From Paratinospora sagittata (taxonomy: Eukaryota; Streptophyta; Magnoliopsida; Ranunculales; Menispermaceae), in assembly GCA_035771175.1 (NCBI GenBank), contig CM069613.1, positions 7,493,501 through 7,557,500 on the forward strand: a stretch of DNA of 64,000 nt. The letters are read 5' to 3'. The position numbers and the translations under genes were made by a program. Below the pieces are notes generated by a model. That model was given only the letters and a program-made list of their open reading frames with translations, did no database searches and had not been told where the DNA came from. Shown here one piece after another: positions 21,996 to 32,434 of this stretch (positions within the stretch are counted from its first letter, which is position 1; each line of letters opens with the position of its first letter).

Positions 21996-23615
21996 ATGGC
22001 CTCAAGGGAAGAACCAACTTCCACTAGCAGGGAACCAATTCCCACTACACTTAAGGAATTGTCCAAAAGAGAGGTTATGACTATGAGGAGCATCGACAAT
22101 AGCGATCTCCGCCTCCGCCCAATCCTTCATGACAAACTTGCAACACTGGATTGGTTAAATATAACCAAAGTCGAGGGTCAAGTCTCTTACAACTTGGTCA
22201 GATCCTTCTATGAAGCCATGAATTACATAGGACTTCCCGGAGATGAGATCAGCCCTAATTTGGAGACAACAATCATGGGAACGAAAATTCCTATCAATAT
22301 CGAGATTATTGCTCGCCTTTTGGAGATTCCGATTGAGGAAAGGATTATTGTTCCACATGACCCCCAGACAGTTGCCGAAATCGCAGAATCTAATGCACAA
22401 TTGTTCAATTCTCTCGCCAAAGAGCCATACCCTCAATCAAAGTACACCAACCTCCCAAACAATCATCTTAAGCCATCTCTTGCCGCCCTCGGAAAGATTG
22501 TATACGGCAACATCTTGCCAGAAAGGGGTACTAGAGGCACTATGTCAAGGGCCCAACTCCTTGTGTTGTATTGCATAGAAAAGAAAATAAAGGTCTCCCT
22601 ACCACACATCATCATCCAACAAATGTTGAGGGTGATTCAAAACCCTTTAAAGAAGGAATTCCTCGGCTACGGAGTCTTGATTATGAGGATACTTTACGAG
22701 GCAAACGTCGACACTTTCGATGGAACGTCGAAGCTGATCACTGAACCAGTTACAACATCCTCTATCTTCAAGACATATGGCACAAGTGGAGGGGTAACTG
22801 ACGAAGAGGTATTCGGCACGACAATAAGAAATGCCGAAAGAATGAGAGACAAGCATGGGCGTTGCCTTCGCAAAAGTCGACGCAAGATGCCCGTCCAAGA
22901 AGGGCCAAATAATGATTCACATCCAAATCCTACATCAGACCCAGCCCCGAATAATGATCCAACCGAGCAACCATTCACTGACGAAGAGTTATATGCCACA
23001 CTAAATCAACCTACACAAAGTCATGATAAACAAGGTACGCAAGCACACCCACCAACGTGGAACGTGCCCACTCCAGGCACCACTTCGTACCAAAGATTTC
23101 CAACTCCTGCGGTACAGTATCAGCCAGTTCCACAAGTTGCTGTCAACCAACAACAACAGTATTGGGCGTCACCATATCTTGGAGGGCCAAACATTCCAAT
23201 GAGCCCATTGTTTCAAACTTTTTCACCTCAAACAAACCAAAATATCCAAGGGGTTCCGGTTAGGGGATCCCCGCGCAATCAAAACAACTACCTTCCACCT
23301 ATGAACCAATACTTTCCCCTAATGTCTATGGCCTATCCTTCTCCTACGAGACAAACGACCCATCAACCACCAATGGGACAACCGACTAACCTACTTGAAC
23401 GGTTAGATGAAATGGCATCCAATATTGCTACACTGAGAGAGAGCCACAATACTATATTAGCCCGGTTGCAAAATTCCGACGCCTCCCTCCACACTCTCAA
23501 CCTTCCGTTAGTAGTCGTTCTGTACGTAGCAGTAGATCTCGAAGGAGCGGTAGTAGACAAGAAAGTCACAATTAATTACTGGCATTGTAAACTTTCCTTT
23601 AATATATATGAATGA
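21996..23615 (+). CDS. Extra ORF1 upstream of gag, plant transposon-protein domain
   Basis: About 540 aa from the likely start MASREEP at 21996; an in-frame ATG at 21909 adds 29 residues not seen in the sister copy. The N-terminal ~330 residues have the layout of the 'putative plant transposon protein' domain (Pfam Transposase_32, recalled from memory): 'NLVRSFYEAM', then 'IPINIEIIARLLEIP', then 'GNILPERGTRGTMSRAQLLV' and 'IKVSLPHIIIQQM'. The C-terminal part is rich in Pro, Gln and Asn with a basic patch, 'RCLRKSRRKMP'. The last ~35 residues are read in another frame than in the minus-strand copy, so a small frameshift lies near 23490. Its function in retrotransposition is unknown. Confidence 0.75.
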   Translation: MASREEPTSTSREPIPTTLKELSKREVMTMRSIDNSDLRLRPILHDKLATLDWLNITKVEGQVSYNLVRSFYEAMNYIGLPGDEISPNLETTIMGTKIPINIEIIARLLEIPIEERIIVPHDPQTVAEIAESNAQLFNSLAKEPYPQSKYTNLPNNHLKPSLAALGKIVYGNILPERGTRGTMSRAQLLVLYCIEKKIKVSLPHIIIQQMLRVIQNPLKKEFLGYGVLIMRILYEANVDTFDGTSKLITEPVTTSSIFKTYGTSGGVTDEEVFGTTIRNAERMRDKHGRCLRKSRRKMPVQEGPNNDSHPNPTSDPAPNNDPTEQPFTDEELYATLNQPTQSHDKQGTQAHPPTWNVPTPGTTSYQRFPTPAVQYQPVPQVAVNQQQQYWASPYLGGPNIPMSPLFQTFSPQTNQNIQGVPVRGSPRNQNNYLPPMNQYFPLMSMAYPSPTRQTTHQPPMGQPTNLLERLDEMASNIATLRESHNTILARLQNSDASLHTLNLPLVVVLYVAVDLEGAVVDKKVTINYWHCKLSFNIYE

Positions 23616-24361
23616 AATTGTTTTGTTTAAAGACTATCTTTGGTGGGCCACCTTACAACCATTTTTTCTTTTGTATCACTAACTTTGGAGTGGTATGGGA
23701 CACAACAAAATTGGAAGATACTAAATAAAATGTGGAAGTAAGAAAATCCATGACCTTGTGTGAAAAGAAACATTTGGAAAAGTTGCATTACTAATATTAT
23801 CACTAAGTTTACACGGTATGGGACGAGTAAATTTGGACGATACTATTAGTGAACTTCTATATTCAGCCAATGTTTTTAGAGACCGTGTTCATACAACTTA
23901 ACTTGGTTGACACCCTTATTACTAAATTCATGTGGTATGGGACACATGAACTTGGATAATAATCGAAAAGACTAAGAGTAAGCGTCTGAATGCATAAGAT
24001 TGCAATAGAACGTTAGCTCAGGCTATTTACCGAGGCAAATCTTAGAATTCTCATGACTCGTATGCATTTTCAATGAAATATATGTATGTTCACAAAGACC
24101 AAAACCAAATCTTTTGAAATACTTGCACAATTTTGTACTTATTATATAAACATTCTAACCTTGTTTGTTTTTACACCATGGCCACACATACGAGATATAT
24201 AAGATTTTTTGATTCCTCAACAACAACTTTACCCTCTACTTAGAAAAATAGGTGATTTTAATATTACAGTACTCTCGAAATTGTTGCTGAGCATATTCTA
24301 ACATTACACTTGGCTACAGTTCCTAAATCTTGGTTTTCCTTTTCTCTTTGCCAGTGAGGCA
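23616..24361 (+). other. Spacer between ORF1 and gag with repeated GTATGGGAC motif
   Basis: Non-coding. The motif (T)GGTATGGGAC followed by TTGGA.GATA/TTGGATAATA recurs at about 23691, 23814 and 23935, spaced about 122 bp. The same three repeats occur in the minus-strand copy at about 30780-31070, so they belong to the element. They could be packaging or promoter elements for gag RNA; that is a guess. Confidence 0.6.
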
Positions 24362-25125
24362 ATGCAAACCAGGAAGAGAGGAAGGCCACGTGCTGTTCGT
24401 CCAGCAGTGGAGGCACCTCCTGAGATTCAGGAACCGCCGCCTCAGACAACAGCACAGGCCACACCCAACACTGCCACTACATCTGGGCAGGCAATACCAC
24501 CACCACCCGCACCCTTTGCCATGCCTTCAAGCATTGAAACCTTCTTCGCTGGATTTATTGAGGCGATGAAGGTCACTGTTGAAACTGCCGTTCGTGAGAC
24601 CGCAGCCAGTCAGGTTGCCACGGTTCAAGCACCTGTAAAATTTGGGTCCGAAGCTCAAACTGATCAGATTACTAAATACAAGCGGTTACAACCTCTTACT
24701 TTCGATGGCACCATTGATCTTGATGAGGTGCAAAAGTGGTTGGATGAGTCCAAGAAGGCTCTTGATGCAATGGGAGTCGATGAGACTCATAAAATTCCAC
24801 TAGCAACCTACCAACTTGTTGGTGCCGTAAACACATGGTGGATCACAGTGAAAGAAGACCCAAGGGTCAATATAACAGATATGACTTGGCAACAGTTTGA
24901 GTCAATGTTTATTGATGAGTACTTTCCCAGCGCGGTGACAAAGCAGAAGCGCCAGGAATTTGCTATGTTATATCAGGGCACCATGACCGTCAGAGAATAT
25001 GCTGGAAAATTTAAAGAATTATCCGTCTACTCTCTCTCCACCATCTCAACGGAGCGAGATAAGACTGAGAAATTTTATAATGGTCTTCGCCATGACATTC
25101 GGCAAGCCTTATCGATCTTGGATCT
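24362..25125 (+). pseudogene. gag, N-terminal part (plus-strand element, truncated)
   Basis: The frame starts MQTRKRGRPRAVRPA and runs ~254 residues through the retrotransposon gag (UBN2/Retrotrans_gag type) core 'EVQKWLDESKKALDAM', 'VNTWWITVKED', 'TWQQFESMFIDEYFP', 'FAMLYQGTMTVREYAGKF' and 'LRHDIRQALSILDL'. It matches 29620-30387 on the other strand until 'GATCTTGGATCT' at 25125, then breaks off into the tail of the minus-strand element. The rest of gag, all of pol and the 3' LTR are missing. No stop falls inside the remaining piece. Confidence 0.88.
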
Positions 25126-25127
25126 AT

Positions 25128-25595
25128 CTACTTGAGATTCACTGTCGGCGTCATCTCTTGTGAGTTCAGGGTAGTGCTTGAATGGTCCCTAAATAGCACT
25201 GTGGCCGGTGGAATCATCGACATCATAAAACCATGGAGAGCAAATGCAATCGGACTCGTCCTCTGAAGATTCCAACCTTTGCATAACATATGGTGGTGGA
25301 GGGCGCTGGTTACATCGTTTGAGAGGGGGTAGGTTGGTGGGATACTTTTTTGTGCAGTTGCTCGAATCCGGCCGCCTGGCAGTTTTGGTAGAAGGTCTTG
25401 CCAAGATGAGGGCACAGGATTATTATGAAAATGCCATGCACGCTCTGGCGATAATGATCGTTGTCTGTGTGGTGATGGAGTTGGTAATGCAAAGTAGTTG
25501 TGACTTGACTCTGCGTCTTGAGAATTAGCCATAGGTTGCATAGGAGGCCACTGCGTGTGTGCATCACTATATCCATTGATATTATTTTCAGACAT
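25128..25595 (-). CDS. Unrecognised open frame after pol, cut by the junction
   Basis: A 155-residue frame begins with Met 98 bp after the pol stop, in the position where some LTR elements carry an env-like or other extra gene. It is rich in Ser, Pro, His and Gln and has no transmembrane segment that I can see. Its end falls on the junction with the plus-strand block, so the true 3' end is unknown. Another minus-strand frame over the same DNA (25189-25404) gives an acidic 'LESSEDESD' stretch, so the coding frame is not certain. I recognise no family. Confidence 0.3.
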   Translation of the reverse strand: MSENNINGYSDAHTQWPPMQPMANSQDAESSHNYFALPTPSPHRQRSLSPERAWHFHNNPVPSSWQDLLPKLPGGRIRATAQKSIPPTYPLSNDVTSALHHHMLCKGWNLQRTSPIAFALHGFMMSMIPPATVLFRDHSSTTLNSQEMTPTVNLK

Positions 25596-25692
25596 CTGTG
25601 TAGTTATTCAAGTGAAACAATGTATTAAGATAAGTGTAAACAATGTTTCATCATTTTATTGATAAGTGAAAATAGTACAATGTATCACATCA

Positions 25693-26330
25693 TCAGTTGG
25701 TACTAGAAAACAATTCAGGATATTTCTGTTTAATTGTTGCTTCTACTTCCCATGTTGCTTCTTCGACGCCGTGGTGATCCCAGAGCACCTTCACAAATGG
25801 TATGCTACGTCGCCTTAGTTCTTGAGTTTTTCTATCCAAAATCTGTATAGCTCTCTCCTGATACTTATTTCCTTCCTCAACTCGAACCTTGACTAAAGGG
25901 ATGATATGCGAAGGATTATGACGATGCTTGCGAAGCATAGATAAGTGAAAAACGTCATGAACCTTAGGCATGGACGATGGAAGGGACAGACGATAAGCAA
26001 GTTTTCCAATACGTTCAATGATCTAAAATGGACTGATATACCGCGAGGAGAGCTTTCCTTTGATCCCAAAGCATTTGACACCTCTTGTGGGCTGGACTTT
26101 TAGAAAAACAAAGTCCCCCTTATCAAATTCTATAGGCTGTCTCCGCTTGTCAGCATAGCTCTTCTGTCGACTTTGTGCAACATGAAGTCGTTCCTTTACT
26201 AGTGTGATCTTCTCAGAAGTCTCTTGAACTAGTTCAGGGCCTAACTGTGGTCGATCTGCCATATCTAACCAGCATACCGGAGATCTGCAAGGGCGACCAT
26301 AGAGAGCCTCGTACGGTGCCATGCCGATAC
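25693..26330 (-). pseudogene. Integrase C-terminus and chromodomain (minus-strand element)
   Basis: The upstream frame (26023-26322) gives 'MAPYEALYGRPCRSPVCWLD' and 'KRRQPIEFDKGDFVFLKVQP', the integrase GPF/GPY-side C-terminus. After a break near 26023 the frame 25693-25971 gives 'PKVHDVFHLSMLRKH', then 'PFVKVLWDHHGVEEATWEVE' and 'KYPELF', a complete chromodomain-like end. It is the best-preserved part of this pol and matches 2741-3195. The break is a stop (TAG) near 26022 plus a frame change. Confidence 0.88.
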
Positions 26331-26963
26331 TAGTTTGGTAGCTGTTGTTGTATGCAAACTCAACTAAATGTAAGTACTTTGCTCATCCATCATGAAAGTC
26401 CAAAATGCAACACCGTAACATGTCTTCTAAGATTTGAGTAAGACGCTCTGACTGCCCATCAGTCTGAGGGTGAAATGTTGTGCATGAGTGATCTTAGAAC
26501 TCATTCTACTCTAGAAGCTTTTCCAAAAGTTTGATGTGAATCGAGGGTCTCGATTAGAGACGATCGTGAGTGGTATGCCATGAAGGCGTACGATCTCTCT
26601 TTCATATAGTTCTGCAAGTTTGGCGGGATTATCTGTGAACTTTATTGGAAAGAAGTGTGCAGACTTTGTAAGTTTGTCAATGATAAGCCAGATAACATCT
26701 TGCCCTTTATTATTTCGAGGGAAGGCCGTAACAAAATCCAGTGCGATGTTCTCCCACTTCGATTCTCCAATAGGTAACGGCTGGAGAAGTCCAGAGGGAA
26801 GTCTTCGTTCTGCCTTAACTTTTTGGCAAACGAGGCATCGAGCAATGAAGTCTGCAATTACCTTCTTTATTCCAGAAAACCAAAAGTGTCGCTTGACATC
26901 CTTGTACATCTTGTCACCCCCAGGATGCATAGCGTACCTCAAACAGTGCATCTCAGTAAGCAC
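26331..26963 (-). pseudogene. Integrase zinc finger and catalytic core (minus-strand element)
   Basis: The frame 26511-26963 starts MLTEMHC and shows an HHCC zinc finger ('MHPGGDKM', 'KRHFW', 'ARCLVCQKV'), the first catalytic Asp in 'IALDFVTAF', then 'PLTIVSNRDPRFTSNFW'. The usual motif is SDRD, so the second catalytic Asp is Asn here. The frame then stops near 26511, and the Glu region (QSERL stretch) is in another frame. Element 1 keeps Asp at this place. The enzyme would be inactive even if read through. Confidence 0.88.
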
Positions 26964-27770
26964 TTCTTTTCGAACTCCAGGATCATACGAAAAATGGTCC
27001 CGTCTTCAGTGACCGACCAGTGAGGAAGGTCTTGTCCGCTGAGTAGAAGTTCTCGTTTCTCCATTAACATAGGGTCATTGGCTTGAGCTGCTGAAATCTT
27101 TCGAGCGAGCTCAAAGTTGGCTAATAATTGAAAGAGTTGTGGTCTTGGTCCCTCTTCGTTCAGCTGTAGGTTAAAGTTCTCCATCTCTGTAGCCAACTTT
27201 CCCATTTCGTAATTAAGAGTGTAAGCAACATACGATTTTCTACTGAGGGCATCAGCCACAACATTGGCCTTTCCGGGATGGTACTGGAGTTGAAAGTCAT
27301 AATCTTTCAAGAATTCCAACCATCGTCTCTGGCGGAGGTTTAAGTCTCTATGAGTGTATATGTACTTAAGACTCTTGTGATCCGAGAAGACCTCAAACCA
27401 TTCACCGTATAGTTAATGACGTTATAACTTCAGTGCAAACACAACAGCTGCAAGTTCTAAGTCATGTGTTGGGTAATTACCCTCATGAATCTTCAGTTTC
27501 CTCGAGGCATATGCAACAACTTGGCCTTCTTGCATTAGTACGACATCTAAGCCTTGGAGAGAAGCGTCGGTGTATAATGAAAATCCAATTTCATTTCTTG
27601 GAGTGATAAGGACAGGTGCCGTCATGAGGCGTTTCTTCAATTCCTGAAATGATACTTCACAAGTGGGATTCCAGATGAATCGCACATCTTTTCGAGTGAG
27701 CTTGGTCATAGGTTCAGCAATCTTTGAGAAGTCCTTGATGAAGAGTCTGTAATAGCCAGCCAACCCAAGA
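26939..27770 (-). pseudogene. RNase H (minus-strand element)
   Basis: The frame 27422-27763 holds the RT connection ('[20 protein letters not shown]') and the start of RNase H with '[15 protein letters not shown]', the catalytic Asp intact here. Two stops near 27416-27425 break it. RNase H continues at 26939-27319 with '[18 protein letters not shown]'. It then runs out of frame into the integrase region, after a small deletion relative to element 1 near 26990. Confidence 0.9.
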
Positions 27771-27810
27771 AAACTCCTAATCTGAGTAACAGTGGTAGGC
27801 TGCTTCCAGT

Positions 27811-28640
27811 TTAAACTGCTTCAACCTTAGAAGGATCTACTTCAATGCCATTGCCTGAAACCACATGGCCTAGGAATTGAACTCTCTTCGCCCAAAATTC
27901 GCACTTACTCAACTTTGCATACAGTTGGTGGCTTCTCAAGGTATGGAAGACTATCTTCAGGTGTATCTTATGGTCTTCCTCGGTTGAGGAGTATATCAAG
28001 ATGTCGTCCACAAAAACCACCACAAATCGGTCTAAGTATAACCTGAAAATGTGATTCATCAAATCCATGAATGCAGCAGGTGCATTTGTTAGACCGAACG
28101 ACATACCCAAGAACTCGTAATGACCGTACCGAGTTCTGAACCCCGTCTTGGTGATGTCCGACTCTCGGATACGGAGTTGGTGATAATCGGACCGTAAATC
28201 AATCTTAGAGAAGTATTTGGCATCTCTAAGTTGGTCGAACAAGTCATCGATCCTGGGCAACGAATATCTGTTCTTGATGGTGACGTTATTCAACTTGAGA
28301 TAATCGATGCAAAGTCGTAACGAACCATCCTATTTGCGAACAAATAGAACTGGAGCACCCCCGAGTGATGAACTTTTTCTGATAAAGCCATTACACTCTA
28401 ATTCCTTCAGTTGTTTGTCTAATTTGACCAGCTCGACATTTGACATTCTGTATGGTGGAATTGAGATAGGCCCTATCCCAGGTATGAGGTTGATCTCAAA
28501 ATCGAATTCCCTAATTGGAGGTAGACCAGGAAGGTCATTTAGAAGGACTGTTGGGAATTCAGATATAACTGGAACATTGTGTACTTCGAGAGGGTATAGT
28601 GCTGATGATTCATTTTCATTGCCAAGGGATAGAGCTCGAA
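27811..28640 (-). pseudogene. Reverse transcriptase (minus-strand element)
   Basis: The frame 27811-28293 shows '[13 protein letters not shown]', '[19 protein letters not shown]' and the catalytic FVDD box near 28000-28012. Upstream, 'PPYRMSNVELVKLDKQ' and 'SSSLGGAPVLFVRK' end in a TAG near 28330. A missing T near 27811 ('GTTTAAAC' against 'GTTTTAAAC' in element 1) shifts the frame just after 'SKVEAV'. The damage differs from that in element 1, so the copies decayed separately. Confidence 0.92.
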
Positions 28641-29535
28641 GTTGTGCCTTGAGAAGTGCAACTGTTGATTTGTGTATTCATTTCCTTGTTCCTTGAATCT
28701 TGACCAACTCTCCTGTAGGCAAGGTTAACTGAACTTGCTTCTTCATACAGTCGATCTTTGCATTCAGTGGTGCTAGCCAGTCCATGCCGAGGATGATGTC
28801 AAAGTCTTCAATATCCATCACAAAAAGATCGGCATATATTATCTGTTCCGACATACGAAGCTCACATCACGAACTCTGCAAGTTCACGTCAGTACCAGAT
28901 CCGAACGGTGAGGTGACATGGAGTGTGATATTTGTGGGTTTAGGATGCAGGCCTAAATGTCTTACCAATGCCGACGATATAAAAGAATGCGTAGCACCTG
29001 AATCAAACAAAACATGCACCATTGTATTGAACGAAGGAAAGGTACCTTCGACTACATTGCTGTCTGGGAGAGGTTGTTGAGCGATGGCAAATGCTCTGCC
29101 CTGATTCCGCTGACCCTGGTTCTGCTGATTCGGCCTGGGTTGGGCATTTGCAGCAGGTGGTGCTTGTTGGACTGGAACAACGGGAATAGGTTGCTGAAGG
29201 TGCGGACAGGCATATTTTACGTGGCCCTGCTGGCCGCAGTTGAAACAAGTCAGCCTGTACTGCTGATTGTTTTGTTGGCCATGCTGATTGTTCTGTTGGC
29301 CTTGCTGATTGTGGTGTCGGCCACCACCTCTGCCATTGTCGTTTCTACGGCCACCCCTTCCATAACGACCTCCACGGCCATGATTTCTGAAACCCTGATG
29401 GTTAGGGTTAGAAGGTTCAGCCGCAGGTGTTGTGGCTTCATTCTTCAAAATAGGGGCTGGGAGGGCTGGGTTTTGATTATAGTAGGGCTTTTTCTTGTTG
29501 CCCTGTTGCGAGCCCTGTTGAGAAAACGTTGCAGG
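28641..29535 (-). pseudogene. Nucleocapsid zinc knuckle and protease (minus-strand element)
   Basis: This continues the gag frame after one TAA. A Gly/Arg/Asn-rich RNA-binding stretch and a Gln/Asn-rich stretch precede the zinc knuckle 'CFNCGQQGHVKYAC' (CX2CX4HX4C, near 29205-29250). The protease has the catalytic 'LFDSGATHSFIS' near 28990-29025 and 'IILGMDWLA' near 28780-28810. A stop after 'DVNLQSS' (28867) breaks the protease. gag, NC, PR and RT share one frame, so this family uses a single gag-pol frame. Confidence 0.9.
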
Positions 29536-30387
29536 TTATTTTCCCTTATTCATTCTCTGCTCGTGCACGATCTTCTCTTGTTCAAAGCTCATGGCCTTGT
29601 CAACGACCTCCTTGTAAACCTTAAGATCCAAGATCGACAAGGCTTGTCGAATATTATGGCGAAGGCCATTATAGAATTTCTCAGTCTTATCTTGCTCCGT
29701 GGAGATGGTGGAGAGAGAGTAGACTGATAATTCTTTGAACTGGCCAGCACATTCCTTGACGGTCATGGTGCCCTGGTATAATTTAGCAAATTCCTGGCGC
29801 TTCTGTCTCTTCACAGCACCGGGAAAATACTCATCAATAAACATTGACTCGATCTGTTGCCAAGTCATATCTGCTATGTTGACCCTTAGGTCCTCTTTTA
29901 CTGTTATCCACCATGTGTTTGCCCCACCAACCAGTTGGTAGGTCGCTAGTGGAATTTTTCGAGTCTCATCGACTCTCATTGCATCAAGAGCCTTATTTGA
30001 CTCATCCAGCCACTTTTGCACCTCATCAGCATCAATGGTGCCAGCAAAAGTAAAAGGTTGTAGCCTCTTGTACTTAGTAATCTGATCGGTTTGAGATTCT
30101 GACCCAAATCTTACCGGTGCCTGTACCGTGGAAGCCTGATTGGCCGTGTTCTCTCGAACAACGGTTTGAAAAGTGGATTTCATCGCCTCCATAAATCCGG
30201 CGAAGAAGGTTTCCATGCTTGAAGGCATGGCAAAGGGTGCGGGTGGGGGTGGTATCGTCTGCCCAGATGTAGTGGCAGTGTCGTGTGTGGCCTGTGCTGT
30301 TGTCGGAGGCGGTGGTTCCTGAATCTCAGAAGGTGCCTCCACTGCTGGACGAACAGTACGTGGCCTTCCTCTCTTCCTGGTTTGCAT
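29536..30387 (-). pseudogene. gag capsid (minus-strand element)
   Basis: The 283-residue frame begins MQTRKRGRPRTVRPA, with a basic N-terminus, a Pro/Thr-rich linker and the gag core ('DADEVQKWLDESNKALDAM', 'GANTWWITVKED', 'MFIDEYFPGAVKRQKRQEF', 'ALSILDLKVYKEVVDKAM', 'FEQEKIVHEQRMNKGK'). A TAA follows after 'MNKGK', where the frame should run into the nucleocapsid. It would form the particle shell. It is close to the plus-strand copy at 24362-25125. Confidence 0.9.
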
Positions 30388-31170
30388 TTTCTCACTGGCA
30401 AGGAGAAAAATAAAACCAAGATTTAGGAACTGTAGCCAAGTATAATGTTATAGTATGCTCAGCAACAATTTCGAGAGTACTGCAATATTAAAATCACCTA
30501 TTTTTCTAAGTATAGTATAAGGTTTTTGTTGAGGAATCAAAGAATCTTATATATCTCGTATGTTTGGCCATGGAGTAAAAACAAACAAGGTTAGAATGTT
30601 TATATAATAAGTACAAAACTTTGCAAGTATTTCAAATGATTTGGTTATGGTCTTTGTGAACATACATATATATTTCATTGAAAATCCATACGAGTCATAA
30701 GAATTATAAGATTTGCCTCGGTAGATATCCTGATCTAACGTTCTATCGTAATCTTATGTATTCAAACTCTTACTCTTAGTCTTTTCGATCATTATCCAGA
30801 TTCGTGTGTCCCATACCACATGAATTTGGTAATAAAGGTGTCAACCAAGTTAAGTTGTATGAACACGGTCTCTAAAAACATTGGCTGAATAGAAGTTCAC
30901 TAATAGTATCTTCCAAGTTTACTCGTCCCATACCGTGTAAACTTAGTGATAATGTTAGTAATGCAACTTTCTCCACATGTTTCTTTTCACACAAGGTCAT
31001 GGGTTTTCTTACTTCCACAGTTTATTTAGTATCCTCCAATTTTGTTGTGTCCCATACCACTCCAAAGTTAGTGATACAAAAGAAAGAATGGTTGTAAGCC
31101 GGCCCACCAAAGATAGTCTTAAACAAAACATTTCATTCATATATAAAAGAAAAGTTTACAATGCCAGTAA
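30388..31170 (-). other. Spacer between ORF1 and gag (minus-strand element)
   Basis: Non-coding and homologous in reverse to 23616-24361. It carries the same three GTCCCATACC motifs (complement of GGTATGGGAC) near 30808, 30928 and 31050. Confidence 0.6.
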
Positions 31171-32434
31171 TCAATTTTGATTTTCCTGCCTACTATCGCT
31201 CCTTCTAGATCTCCTGCTAAGTACAAAACGGCTACTAACAGAAGGTTGAGAGTTTGCTCGCTCAGCTTCGGAGTTTTGCATACGTGTTAATATATTATTT
31301 TGAGTTTCTCTCATTTCCGCCATATTGTATGTCATTTCATTTAATCGTTCAAATAGGTTAGTCGATTGGCCTATTGGTGGAGGGTAGGCTATAGGGATTG
31401 CTGGAAAGTATTGGTTGTACGGGTGACTCATAGGTGTGGGGTAGTTGTTTTGATTGTACGGGGATCCCCTAATTGGAACCCCTTGGGCATTTGACGTAGG
31501 ATTCTGGTTTGTCTTATTATTTGGTACTTCCCTGATAGGAATCTTGTGTCGACTTCTTCGAAGACAACGTCCATGTTTGTCTCTCATTCTTTCGACATTT
31601 CCTAACGTCATGTCGAATACTTCCTCGTCAGTTACCCCTCTCCTCGGGACATATATCTTGAAGATAGAAGATGATGTAACTGGCTCAATGATTTGTCTCG
31701 AAGTCCCATCAAAAGTGTTGATGTTTGCTTCGTATAACATCCTCATGATCAAGTTTTCGTAAACGAGGAATTCCTTTCTTAAAGGGTTTTGAATCACCCT
31801 CAACATTTGTTGGATGATGATGTGTGGTAGGGAGACCTTTATTTCCTTCTCTATGCAATATAACACGAGAAGTTGGGCCTTTGACATAGTGCCATTAGCC
31901 CCGTTTTCTGGCAATATGTTGCCGAACACGATCTTTCCAAGGCCGGCAAGAGATGGCTTAAGATAATTGTTTGGGAGGTTGGTGAACGTCGATTGAGTGT
32001 AAGGCTCCTTGGTGAGGGAATTGAATAATTATTCATTAGACTCCGCGATCTCTGTAATTGTCCGGAGTTCATGTGGATCAATAATTCTCTCCTCAATCGG
32101 AATCTCCATAAGTCGAGCGATGATTTCGACGTTGATAGGAATTTTTATCCCCATGACTGTTGTCTCCAATACAGGGTTGATTCCCTCTTCTTGAAGTCCC
32201 ACGCAATTCATGGCTTCGTAGAAGAATCTCACCAAGCTTTAAGAGACGTGGCCCTCAACTTTCGTTATGTTCAACCACCCCCAAAGTTGCAAGTTTGTTA
32301 TGAAGGATCGGACGGAAGCGGAGATCTCTATTATCGATGCTCCTCATGGTCATAACCTCCCTCTTGAACAATTCCTTGAGTCTAGTGGGAATTGGTTCTC
32401 TACTACTGGAAGTTGCTCATTCACTTGAGGCCAT
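31171..32434 (-). pseudogene. Extra ORF1 upstream of gag (minus-strand element, broken)
   Basis: This is a homologue of 21996-23615. The start is at 32434 (MASSE, then a stop). Domain pieces are at 32029-32235 ('VRFFYEAMNCVGLQ', 'IPINVEIIARLMEIP') and 31171-31929 ('GNILPENGANGTMSKAQLLV', 'IKVSLPHIIIQQMLRV', 'DEEVFDMTLGNVERMRDKHG'). It ends 'SRFVLSRRSRRSDSRQENQN'. A ~230-bp part of the Pro/Gln-rich linker present in the plus-strand copy is absent. Stops near 32420 and 32030 and a frame change near 31900 break it. Having it in both copies shows ORF1 belongs to the family. Confidence 0.8.

Noticed and set aside
24330..25528. Other frames over gag and the pol tail (79, 71, 94 and 88 residues)
   Set aside because: They are shadows of gag or of the minus-strand tail, with no domain support.
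29014..29727. 237-residue plus-strand frame across gag
   Set aside because: It is antisense to the gag/nucleocapsid reading on the minus strand, which has clear domains.
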